Positions 1-5,726 of a DNA stretch of 9,293 nt are shown in pieces. The stretch lies in NCBI GenBank assembly GCA_018663815.1, contig JABJPQ010000434.1, forward strand, positions 1 through 9,293. The letters run 5' to 3'. The stretch's first letter is position 1, and the number at the start of each line of letters is the position of its first letter. The notes beneath the pieces were generated by a model. That model did not search any database, was not told where the DNA came from, and was given only the letters and a program-made list of their open reading frames with translations. A program made the position numbers and the translations under genes. The stretch is from Halobacteriovoraceae bacterium (lineage in GTDB: Bacteria > Bdellovibrionota > Bacteriovoracia > Bacteriovoracales > Bacteriovoracaceae).

Positions 1-1
1 A

Positions 2-733
2 GGAGAAATTTTAGTCTCGACCAAATTAGTTAACCTTACTTCTGACGAACTTAAAAAGCTTTCCCCTGAAAATAATTACCCACCTGGAAAATATGTTGAC
101 CTTTCAGTTAAAGATAATGGTTCCGGAATGTCTGATCAAGTAAAATCAAAAATTTTTGATCCATTCTACACTACTAAATCTACAGGGAGAGGTCTTGGTC
201 TCTCGGCCGTAAAAGGTATTGTGAAGATGCATAATGGAGTAATCTATTTAAAAAGTGAACTTTCTAAAGGAACCACCTTCACTGTATTATTGCCCGTAAT
301 AGACTTAGAAGAAAATACCCAGGACTCACAGGCTCACAACAAGTCACAAATTAAAAGTGGAAATAACAAACAACTTCTTTATGTAGAAGATGATGATGAT
401 ATTCTAGAGATAATGACTGAAACCCTTGAGTTTTTTGACTATCAAGTTGTTAAGGCAAGCAATGGCCAGGAAGCTGTAGATATATTTAGACAATCACCAA
501 ACGCTTTTTATTGTGTAATATTAGATCTGCATATGCCAATACTCGGTGGAAAAAAAGCAGCTGAAGTAATTTTTGAAATTAACAATAAAACCCCTATCAT
601 TATCTTAAGCGGTAATCCTGATCAAATATCGAGAGATGATTTCGATGAGTCTATTCTAGTTGGTTCTTTAATGAAGCCAGTGGAGATTGAAGAGCTGATC
701 GATTTGATAGAAAATTCAAAGAATAAAAAATAA
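2..733 (+). CDS. Hybrid sensor histidine kinase, C-terminal part (5' end outside window)
   Basis: The reading frame is open from the left edge, so the N-terminal sensor and the phospho-accepting His domain are not visible. What remains is the second half of a HATPase_c domain, with a G1 box (VKDNGSGM), an F box (IFDPFYTTK) and a G2 box (GRGLGLSAVKGI). After a short polar linker comes a complete receiver domain starting near base 370. It has the acidic cluster VEDDDD, the phosphorylatable Asp in ILDLHMP (codon at 524), the Ser of SGN and the invariant Lys of MKP. The expected role is ATP-dependent autophosphorylation followed by phosphotransfer to its own receiver, and probably onward to a partner not seen here. 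The signal it senses cannot be told. An ATG at 128 lies inside the ATPase domain and is not the gene start. A strong terminator follows the stop codon. Confidence 0.93.
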   Translation, partial: GEILVSTKLVNLTSDELKKLSPENNYPPGKYVDLSVKDNGSGMSDQVKSKIFDPFYTTKSTGRGLGLSAVKGIVKMHNGVIYLKSELSKGTTFTVLLPVIDLEENTQDSQAHNKSQIKSGNNKQLLYVEDDDDILEIMTETLEFFDYQVVKASNGQEAVDIFRQSPNAFYCVILDLHMPILGGKKAAEVIFEINNKTPIIILSGNPDQISRDDFDESILVGSLMKPVEIEELIDLIENSKNKK

Positions 734-761
734 ATCATCCTAAATTTCTACAATGTGGGAT

Positions 762-788
762 GCAAGTCAAACCCACTTGCTCTTTTTT
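762..788 (+). terminator. Rho-independent terminator after the hybrid kinase
   Basis: GCAAGT (762-767) pairs perfectly with ACTTGC (775-780) across a 7-base loop, followed by TC and six T. It lies about 30 bases after the kinase stop codon, so the kinase gene probably ends its transcription unit here. An overlapping alternative stem (GTGGG at 755-759 with CCCAC at 772-776) is also possible. Confidence 0.8.
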
Positions 789-918
789 AAAAAAACTCCA
801 AGTGCCTAAAACTCCATACGTAAAGTAAGAGAAATGACTTTAAAGTGAAAGGGTGCTAGTTAAGGTAGAAAATGAGATTAGTGACATAAGAAGCCACTAA
901 TAAACAGGGAGAAATAAA

Positions 919-1515
919 ATGCATAAATACATGCTTGTTTTACTGACAATGATTACAACACAGATCTCTTTTGCAGATGTAAACCCTGTTGCAAAAATTG
1001 AAGGACAAATCATTAGTATTTTTTTTCAAAAAGACAGAGCAACTTTTGAGTTTGAGCTTTGCTCTTTAGGTCATTATTACTACAACACAAATATCGGACC
1101 AATTGCGGCCACGAGTAGGTCTGTTTTAAGTACGCGTAAGCTTTTAGAGTGTAACAATTTAATAAAGCCAAACCTTAATGCTAATTTTTTAGATATTAGA
1201 AAAAAAGTTATCGCGGCTCGAAAATTAGCGAGAGCAGGAAGTCGCAGAAATGTTCAAAACTACTTTGCAAGTGTATTTTATGAAGGTAATACTAGAAATA
1301 TCAAGGCTGGCCGTCGTACTTTTTCAGAGCTAAGATTTGATCCTGAGAATGCTGAGGTTATCGTTCCAGTATTTTATCGCAGTGGAAAGAATGATGAGGT
1401 CATCGACTTAGAGACATTTATTGAAGGTTTAAGAGTCATCGTTGAATACAGTGCAGAAGAAATTGCACAAAAACTTGAATGGTCTACAAAGACTAAGTTT
1501 GTCTATTTAAAATAA
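919..1515 (+). CDS. Secreted/periplasmic protein of unknown function
   Basis: The start ATG is well supported by AGGGAG at 906-911, seven bases upstream. The 198-residue product begins with a Sec signal peptide: a basic n-region with K3, a hydrophobic stretch over about residues 5-18, and a likely cleavage after SFA (residue 19). The mature part has only two cysteines, C48 and C78, which could form a disulfide in the periplasm. It also has a basic segment around residues 93-112 rich in Arg and Lys. No lipobox or further membrane segment is seen, so a soluble periplasmic or exported protein is likely. I do not recognise the family and offer no function. It stands alone between the kinase terminator and a convergent gene. 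Confidence 0.8.
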   Translation: MHKYMLVLLTMITTQISFADVNPVAKIEGQIISIFFQKDRATFEFELCSLGHYYYNTNIGPIAATSRSVLSTRKLLECNNLIKPNLNANFLDIRKKVIAARKLARAGSRRNVQNYFASVFYEGNTRNIKAGRRTFSELRFDPENAEVIVPVFYRSGKNDEVIDLETFIEGLRVIVEYSAEEIAQKLEWSTKTKFVYLK

Positions 1516-1560
1516 AAATCTTCTCTCGTATTTACACTTCAATTTGAAGTTGTCATTAAC

Positions 1561-1589
1561 AACAGTTACTTCACAATGATGTAACTGTT
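1561..1589. terminator. Inverted repeat between convergent genes, probable bidirectional terminator
   Basis: AACAGTTAC (1561-1569) and GTAACTGTT (1581-1589) form a perfect 9-base stem with an 11-base loop, lying between the stops of two converging genes. The T-tracts on both sides are short, so termination may be inefficient. A second palindrome just before it (ACTTC 1536-1540 with GAAGT 1546-1550) may add to the structure. Confidence 0.55.
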
Positions 1590-1639
1590 TTACAATGGAC
1601 TTAAAAGTCAATGCCTGTTCATGATTTTAGTAAGCTAGA

Positions 1640-2323
1640 TTAGTTCTTTTTTTCTTTCTTTTTCCACTTAATAAGTGTTCCAGTGATTAACTCATTACAG
1701 GCAAGGTCTTTTTTTCTGATTGATTTTGGAATATACTTACCAAATTCATCCTTTTTTCCGACATAAATCGCCTTAACAATTTTATGCTTAGCCACTAATA
1801 CCTTATCTTTTAATTTCATAATACATTCACCTTTAGAGGGCTTCGTTGTTTTACGGGTTTTTGTGTTATAATCCCAGCAGTATCCATCATTTTTATAAGT
1901 GATTTGATCCTTAAGTATCTCAAGTTTATGGTTATATAGCGGTGATGTTTTTCCAATTTCAATTAGTTTGTTCTTCTTCAAATCGACAATTGATATTGTT
2001 CCGAAGGAGCCAACTTCTTCATGCATATTTGATTCTAAGAGAAGTATATCCCCTTTACTGTGAAGTAAGAACTCGCTGTTATGCCTTGGTAACTCTCCCA
2101 CTTTATTTTTGTTAATTAGAACATCACCATTTTTTTTGAAAACAAATTTACTCCCTCCAAACTCAACTTCATGTCTGATTTTAAAATCTCCACAGTAAAA
2201 ATCACCCCATACATCCTCAGGATATTCATTGTATACACAATACTTCTTGAGATAAGCACAATCATACTTTCCAAAAACATTCGACACTAAAGTTGTTAGT
2301 AAAAAAACGAATACGACTTTCAT
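1640..2323 (-). CDS. Secreted cysteine-containing protein of unknown function
   Basis: The 227-residue product starts with a typical Sec signal peptide: K2, hydrophobic residues 3-13, and probable cleavage after VFG at residue 18. The mature protein has six cysteines (C22, C29 and C44 near the N-terminus, three more in the second half: YCWDY, GECIM, LACNE). An even number suits three disulfides in an oxidising compartment. The middle part has short alternating hydrophobic/charged strands, such as KFVFKKNGDVLINKNKVG and DILLLES, suggesting a beta-rich fold. The C-terminus is a strongly basic tail (KWKKKEKKN). The start is supported by GAGGTG on the minus strand (2329-2334), five bases before the ATG. 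I do not recognise the family. It is transcribed alone, towards the 919-1515 gene. Confidence 0.78.
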   Translation of the reverse strand: MKVVFVFLLTTLVSNVFGKYDCAYLKKYCVYNEYPEDVWGDFYCGDFKIRHEVEFGGSKFVFKKNGDVLINKNKVGELPRHNSEFLLHSKGDILLLESNMHEEVGSFGTISIVDLKKNKLIEIGKTSPLYNHKLEILKDQITYKNDGYCWDYNTKTRKTTKPSKGECIMKLKDKVLVAKHKIVKAIYVGKKDEFGKYIPKSIRKKDLACNELITGTLIKWKKKEKKN

Positions 2324-2339
2324 ATTTACACCTCAAAAT

Positions 2340-2376
2340 ATTATATAATATAGAATTGTACTACAAAGGTAAACAA
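2340..2376 (-). promoter_or_regulatory. Putative sigma-70-like promoter for the 1640-2323 gene
   Basis: On the minus strand a TTGTTT box (2371-2376) is followed after 18 bases by TATATT (2347-2352), with an overlapping TATAAT a few bases further on (2340-2345). It ends 17-24 bases upstream of the start codon, in front of a good ribosome binding site. The assignment rests only on similarity to consensus boxes in AT-rich DNA, where chance matches are common. Confidence 0.35.
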
Positions 2377-2381
2377 CCAAA

Positions 2382-2497
2382 ATGACTCAACAAGCAGTAT
2401 ACTAGAGGCGATCACTCTCATTCCCCTTGTAAGGAGCCCCCCTTAAAAAGCATTTGAGTCATGAAGCTTGATTGAAGTAGTTCCTAGCTCCTTACAA
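2382..2497. repeat. Two overlapping inverted repeats (9 bp and 11 bp, both perfect)
   Basis: ATGACTCAA (2382-2390) is matched by TTGAGTCAT (2454-2462), and TTGTAAGGAGC (2427-2437) by GCTCCTTACAA (2487-2497). The second pair encloses 49 bases and its right arm covers the stop codon of the minus-strand ORF remnant ending at 2492. The two pairs interleave, so they cannot both form simple hairpins at once. They could be a terminator-like structure or the ends of a small decayed element. The function is not known. Confidence 0.5.
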
Positions 2498-2704
2498 AAT
2501 ATCCGTAACATACTTACTCACCATTTTAAAACTTGAAATACTCTCTAAAAATCTCTCATCCATCGTTAAATTTTTTGATTTTAGATTTCTAAGAAACAAA
2601 TCAAGTTCATAGGTACAAAAAACCATTGCGTCTAATGGTGGGATACTCTTTAATTTAAACGGGTATAATATTGGCGTTATCATATATCGAGAAGTTGAAG
2701 ACAC
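2492..2704 (-). pseudogene. Minus-strand ORF remnant, unknown product
   Basis: A 70-codon reading frame begins at a GTG (2704) without a recognisable ribosome binding site. The same frame stays open upstream to a TAA near 2775, and this upstream part reads as ordinary protein (for example DGHKSKSGSLFLEKY). The present GTG is therefore probably not the original start, and the N-terminus appears to have been lost. Codon choice (AAA, TTA, GAT, AGT) resembles the neighbouring real genes. The product ends in VSKYVTDIL. No family is recognised. It could be the 3' remnant of an older gene cut by the rearrangements to its right, or a chance ORF. Confidence 0.35.
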
Positions 2705-2785
2705 ACCATATACATACTTTTCTAAAAATAAACTTCCCGACTTACTTTTGTGGCCATCATATTGGGGATGGAGTTATAAAAGCAA

Positions 2786-3025
2786 ATGGGGAGCCAGAAA
2801 AAAGATGGTAAAAGAAATAAGGCCTTTAGTCTCGTAAAGAAGCTTAAGATTCCTATGATTCAAATCAATATGTCTAATAGTAGACATATTAAAGGAAAAC
2901 TCAAAAAAGCTGGAAGGTAAGTCATCGTTAATAAAGATGGTAATAAAGTTGGAGTTCGTGCTTATGGTCGAAATGATCGATATTTAGTAAGCTTTAATGG
3001 CGAAAATTTAGTTAAGCTAAGTTAG
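2786..3025 (+). pseudogene. Small basic-protein gene interrupted by an in-frame TAA
   Basis: From ATG 2786 the frame reads a Lys-rich segment (MGSQKKDGKRNKAFSLVKK...KLKKAGR) up to a TAA at 2918-2920. It then continues in the same frame with protein-like sequence (VIVNKDGNKVGVRAYGRND...) to a TAG at 3023-3025. One base change (AAA to TAA) would explain the interruption. A hairpin followed by eight T lies 26 bases after the TAG, as expected behind a real gene. The 5' boundary is unsure because no clear ribosome binding site precedes 2786 and the locus is rearranged. A perfect 10-base palindrome lies inside it (2867-2890). The family is not recognised. Confidence 0.35.
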
Positions 3026-3050
3026 ATAATCGCTTGATGAAAAACTCTTC

Positions 3051-3096
3051 ACTCAAACATATCAATTTAAGATTTTTGAGTATCATAATTTTTTTT
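3051..3096 (+). terminator. Probable terminator behind the broken small gene
   Basis: ACTCAAA (3051-3057) pairs with TTTGAGT (3075-3081) around a 17-base loop, and a run of eight T follows at 3089-3096. The loop is long and a spacer separates stem and T-run, so this is a weaker candidate than the one at 762-788. Confidence 0.4.
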
Positions 3097-3259
3097 CAAC
3101 TCGAAATTTCACTCTTACTTAATAACTATTCTCTTTAAATCTAAGTTTACTACACAAGTAGTATTGTTATCTAATTTACGATTTGGCTTTTCATGGCTTT
3201 TAGCTATGTTAAGTATTTAGATTAAAAGGCTAATGGCCGACTCCACCAAGCGTCGGGAA

Positions 3260-3367
3260 TGATCTCCCGTGACTTAAAGTTAGTTCCCATGATCTCAAGT
3301 GAGCACCTTCTCGAATTAATTAGAGATTTCTATTGATCTAGAGTGAGCTCAAATGATCTTAACCGAT
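3260..3367. repeat. Four degenerate TGATCT-N3-GTGA repeats
   Basis: The copies start at 3260 (TGATCTCCCGTGAC), 3290 (TGATCTCAAGTGAG), 3334 (TGATCTAGAGTGAG) and 3354 (TGATCTTAACCGAT, second half degenerate). Start-to-start distances are 30, 44 and 20 bases. Each copy holds a GATC site. The first overlaps a hairpin CGGGA/TCCCG (3254-3269). They could be binding sites for a regulator of the downstream gene or a trace of an element end. Confidence 0.45.
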
Positions 3368-3469
3368 AGCTTGTGTTTCAAAAGTGAAATGTACCATGAC
3401 TTAAGGTCATATGTGATAGAGCTTTAGCAATTCCTTTAATAGTGCTTCAAGGTTAACTTGGAGGAAGAA

Positions 3470-3679
3470 ATGTCAGAAATTACACCCAAAAAAATTGAAA
3501 AGATGATCTACGTTGCAAGAGGTCAAAAGGTCATGCTCGATAGCGATTTGGCAGAGCTGTATGAGGTTGAAACTAGATATCTAAATAAAGCTGTAAAGCG
3601 TAATATTAAGCGTTTCCCTGATGATTTTATGTTTCAGCTAAAAGAAAAAATTGCAGTCATATATCCGGCCTATTTATGA
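3470..3679 (+). pseudogene. ORF6N-domain protein, truncated after the N-terminal domain
   Basis: The start is fixed by a strong GGAGG at 3460-3464, six bases before ATG 3470. A TTG at 3458 is in frame but overlaps the ribosome binding site and is not the start. The product begins MSEITPKKIEKMIYVARGQ, then VMLDSDLAELYEVETRYLNKAVKRN and RFPDDFMFQL. This is the core of the ORF6N (KilA-N-related) DNA-binding domain found in phage and mobile-element proteins. After QLKEK, where relatives continue for a further 100 or more residues, the frame passes into unrelated sequence (IAVIYPAYL) and stops. The break coincides with the edge of the IS110-family element. No continuation of the domain is visible beyond the element's other end. 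The gene is therefore probably inactive, or yields a short DNA-binding fragment of about 69 residues. Confidence 0.8.
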
Positions 3680-3851
3680 CAAATCAATGTCTGGCCCCGA
3701 TGGAATCTGCTTTACTCTCTCCTCATCAATCCGGCGACCTCTTTTTGGGCCAATGAATGTTACAGGTTTGAAGAGTAATGGTTTTTCCTTTTTTGCCATC
3801 AATCATTATTCTCTATGCAATCATTGATTCAATTCTGTACTCAATTATTTT
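3660..3851 (-). ncRNA. Candidate region for the IS1111-type guide RNA (seek/bridge RNA)
   Basis: In IS110-family elements the recombinase works with a guide RNA encoded in the non-coding end. For the IS1111 group this lies downstream of the transposase gene, which here means 3851 down to about 3660 on the minus strand. The segment is long enough, and its part at 3680-3780 is visibly richer in G and C than the surroundings (GGCCCC, CCGGCG, GGGCC), as structured RNAs often are. I could not fold it, so the position follows from family knowledge and not from a recognised structure. A 41-codon ORF overlaps it and is the competing explanation. Confidence 0.35.
3674..3799 (-). CDS. Possible 41-residue basic protein in the IS flank
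   Basis: An ATG (3797-3799) opens a 41-codon frame downstream of the transposase gene, on the same strand. It encodes MAKKEKPLLFKPVTFIGPKR, then GRRIDEERVKQI and a TAA at 3674-3676. The amino-acid composition is protein-like, but the codons include CGG, GGG and CGC, which are uncommon in the neighbouring genes. The upstream AGAGAA is only a weak ribosome binding site. It sits where the group's guide RNA is expected, so it may be a chance ORF. It could also be a small accessory gene or part of the interrupted host locus. Confidence 0.25.
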   Translation of the reverse strand: MAKKEKPLLFKPVTFIGPKRGRRIDEERVKQIPSGPDIDLS

Positions 3852-4874
3852 TTATGCTACGTTTGCATAATTTTCTTGTTTTACTAATAGCGCCCAGATA
3901 ACTCTGGCATTCTTGTTTGCTAAAGCCACTGCTGCCAAGTTTTTTCCTTTGCGCTCACTCAAATTTATAAGCCATGTTTTTCGCTTTCCTTCTTCAGCTC
4001 TATCTATCCAACGAAGACTTGCTCTTGCTCCATGAATGAGGAGTTTTCTAAGATAAATATCACCTCGTTTACTGATACCCAGATTTTTTTGTTTTCCACC
4101 ACTGGAATGTTGCCTTGGTACTAAACCTAACCAAGCAGCAAATTCTCTTCCATTTTTAAAGACATGAGGATCATTAACTGAAGCAAGTATTGCTGTTGCT
4201 CCAAGTAATCCAACGCCAGGAATTGATGTTAGTCTTTTTGCCTCTGGATGATTCTTATGTATAAATTTTATTTTTTGTTCATAAAAAATGACTCTTTCTT
4301 CAAGAGCAATATATTCAGAGAGTAAGTTTTGAAAGATCTCTCGACTCATCATTGTTAATTCATTATCAGGATCTGCTATAATTAGGGGAAACTCTTTTTT
4401 AAAGTTATAACGGCCTGTTGGTATGATGATTCCATATTCATAAAGAAGACCTCTCGCTTCGTTTATTAGCGCCGTTCTTGTTTTAATTAAGCGCTCCCGA
4501 ATACGGTGGATATTTTGCATATCCTGCTGCTCAACCTTCTTGTGAGGAACAAACCTCATATTAGGTCTAGTTACTGCTTCACAGATGGCTTCAGCATCAT
4601 TTTCATCTGTCTTATCGTTCTTGACGTAGGGTTTTACAAATTGAGGCGCAATGATTTTAACATCATGACCAAGCTTCTTTATCTCTCTTGCCCAATAATT
4701 TGATCCACCACAAGCTTCAATACCTATTAAACAGGGTTCTAAATTGACTAAGAATGGAATTACTTTTCTACGAGCCAGACGCTTTCGAAAGAGGGTATTT
4801 CCTTTATCATCTGCCCCATGAAGTTGAAAAATATTCTTTGCCAAATCAATCCCAATTGTACTAAGTTTTTTCAT
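3852..4874 (-). CDS. IS110-family (IS1111 group) DEDD transposase/recombinase
   Basis: This is a complete 340-residue transposase, a normal length for the group. The N-terminal RuvC-like DEDD domain shows D10 (IGIDLAKN), E53 (IGIEACGG), and D90 and D93 (KTDENDA). A helical linker follows at about residues 110-205. The C-terminal Transposase_20 domain has SIPGVGLLGA (217-226), FKNGREFAAWLGLVPRQ (239-255), SSGG (257-260) with the presumed catalytic Ser, and GDIYLRKLLIHGARA (271-285). The combination of PRQHSSGGK and LLIHGARA is characteristic of the IS1111 group. The enzyme would catalyse RNA-guided excision and insertion through a circular intermediate. ATG 4874 is chosen because AAGGAGC (minus strand, 4881-4887) sits six bases upstream. 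A GTG at 4880 abuts that site and is too close. No frameshift is seen, so the protein may be active. Confidence 0.93.
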   Translation of the reverse strand: MKKLSTIGIDLAKNIFQLHGADDKGNTLFRKRLARRKVIPFLVNLEPCLIGIEACGGSNYWAREIKKLGHDVKIIAPQFVKPYVKNDKTDENDAEAICEAVTRPNMRFVPHKKVEQQDMQNIHRIRERLIKTRTALINEARGLLYEYGIIIPTGRYNFKKEFPLIIADPDNELTMMSREIFQNLLSEYIALEERVIFYEQKIKFIHKNHPEAKRLTSIPGVGLLGATAILASVNDPHVFKNGREFAAWLGLVPRQHSSGGKQKNLGISKRGDIYLRKLLIHGARASLRWIDRAEEGKRKTWLINLSERKGKNLAAVALANKNARVIWALLVKQENYANVA

Positions 4875-4895
4875 AAGCACGCTCCTTTTTCTTGT

Positions 4896-4938
4896 GAATA
4901 GTTTGATTAATCTTTAACTATTCTGGCACTTTGATGCC
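4896..4938 (-). other. Two adjacent hairpins in the transposase leader
   Basis: GAATAGTT (4896-4903) pairs perfectly with AACTATTC (4916-4923) over a 12-base loop. It is followed directly by GGCA (4925-4928) and TGCC (4935-4938) over six bases. Both lie just upstream of the transposase ribosome binding site, inside the element. They could restrain outside transcription or translation, or belong to the element's structured end. Confidence 0.45.
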
Positions 4939-5098
4939 TTATTTTGAAGGGGGCGTGTCCATTCCATTAGTCTTGACTACAACACCTCTGTTTCGTATTT
5001 GGCATTCAAGCCTCATTACTTAGACTTAAAATATCTCAAAAACAATGACTATGTTCTACTTGTACTTAGAGCTTAGTAAGAATTCCCTTTAATTTTGT

Positions 5099-5665
5099 AT
5101 GTTTTTTCATCGATTTATTGATTCGACATTAATAAAAATTTTAAATAAGATGTTTCACATGAAGAGAATTCTAATTATTGGAAATAGTGGGTCTGGAAAA
5201 ACGTGGCTTTCAGAAAAGATATCAAGTCGATTGAATGTAGATGTAATACATTTTGATAAACACTTTTGGGAACCTGGTGGTTTTAATAAAAAGAGGGAGC
5301 GACCAATTGTACTAGATGAAATTCAAGAACTTTCAAAAAAAGAAAAATGGGTCATGGAAGGAGTTTTTGGAGAATTAGCTGAGGTTGCTACTCCTAGAGG
5401 AACACATCTTATATTTCTAGATAAGAACTGGTCTGAGTGTAATGAAGCACTTTTATCTAGAGGTTCTGAATCATCTTCTCAGTTGAGTAAAGAAGATGCT
5501 AAGAACAATTTTGACAAATTAATAAGATGGGCCGAAGAATATTATAATCGTGAGAGCAAAGCATCTCATCATTGGCACGAGAAAATGTATAAATCTTTTC
5601 ATGGTGGAACGACTCTACTCAAAAATCGCAGTGAGACGATGTTATTTCTTAAAACTTTAAAATAA
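5099..5665 (+). CDS. P-loop kinase-like protein (FlaR / adenylate-kinase-like NTPase)
   Basis: The frame gives 188 residues from ATG 5099. Relatives begin directly with MKRILIIGNSGSGK, so ATG 5159 (or ATG 5150) is a likely true start; none of the three has a good ribosome binding site. The Walker A motif is GNSGSGKT, right after the first beta-strand. Next come VDVIHFDKHFWEPG, which fits the substrate-side Asp/Trp motif of this family, then the strand KWVMEGVFG and the strand THLIFLDKNW in the Walker B region. This layout matches small cytosolic P-loop proteins often labelled 'DNA topology modulation protein FlaR' or adenylate-kinase-like. They probably phosphorylate a small molecule or nucleotide; the substrate is unknown. 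The C-terminal half (AEEYYNRES...HWHEKMYKSF) contains the lid-like helices. It is the first of a run of same-strand accessory genes just past the insertion sequence. Confidence 0.82.
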   Translation: MFFHRFIDSTLIKILNKMFHMKRILIIGNSGSGKTWLSEKISSRLNVDVIHFDKHFWEPGGFNKKRERPIVLDEIQELSKKEKWVMEGVFGELAEVATPRGTHLIFLDKNWSECNEALLSRGSESSSQLSKEDAKNNFDKLIRWAEEYYNRESKASHHWHEKMYKSFHGGTTLLKNRSETMLFLKTLK

Positions 5666-5726
5666 TCACCTATCGATTACACTTAGAACGGTATCGTTTT
5701 AGTTTATTTTTTGATATTACTTTTAG

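Larger units (their letters stand above)
3026..3457. other. Gene-free stretch with a cluster of TGATCT motifs
   Basis: No credible coding sequence was found here on either strand. Apart from the terminator-like hairpin at its left end, the notable content is four TGATCT motifs at 3260, 3290, 3334 and 3354. The first three share the longer pattern TGATCT-N3-GTGA. There is also a small palindrome with arms ATGAC and GTCAT (3396-3410) shortly before the ORF6N gene. This may be the regulatory leader of that gene or decayed mobile DNA. Confidence 0.5.
3655..4970 (-). mobile_element. IS110-family (IS1111-group) insertion sequence; ends approximate
   Basis: The element is built around one intact transposase gene with non-coding flanks of about 200 bases (transposase-downstream side) and about 100 bases (upstream side). 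The low-coordinate edge is placed near 3655 because ORF6N protein similarity stops there. The high-coordinate edge is placed near 4950-4970, where GGGGGCGTGTCC and ATTCCAT occur. ATGGAAT on the plus strand at about 3700 is the inverted counterpart of that ATTCCAT, so both flanks may carry subterminal inverted repeats, as is usual for the IS1111 group. Members of this family do not normally make clear target duplications and none was found. The exact ends cannot be set from one copy. Confidence 0.65.

Noticed and set aside
2613..2834. Plus-strand open frame opposite the minus-strand remnant
   Set aside because: It has no start or ribosome binding site, and its TAA lies in the middle of the better plus-strand frame that begins at 2786. 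Codon choice on the minus strand fits the neighbours better.
2776..2890. Minus-strand frame MSTIRHIDLNHRN... leading up to the TAA before the 2492-2704 remnant
   Set aside because: It is in frame with the remnant but T-rich, and it lies opposite a Lys-rich plus-strand frame that has a matching downstream terminator. I judged the plus strand more likely, though the case is not closed.
3800..3825. CAATCATT repeated at 3800 and 3818 near the transposase 3' end
   Set aside because: The repeat is only eight bases and AT-rich, so it is not reliable as an element end or target duplication.
5687..5698. AACG-GTAT-CGTT hairpin after the P-loop gene as a terminator
   Set aside because: The stem has only four pairs and is interrupted from the later T-rich run, too weak to call.
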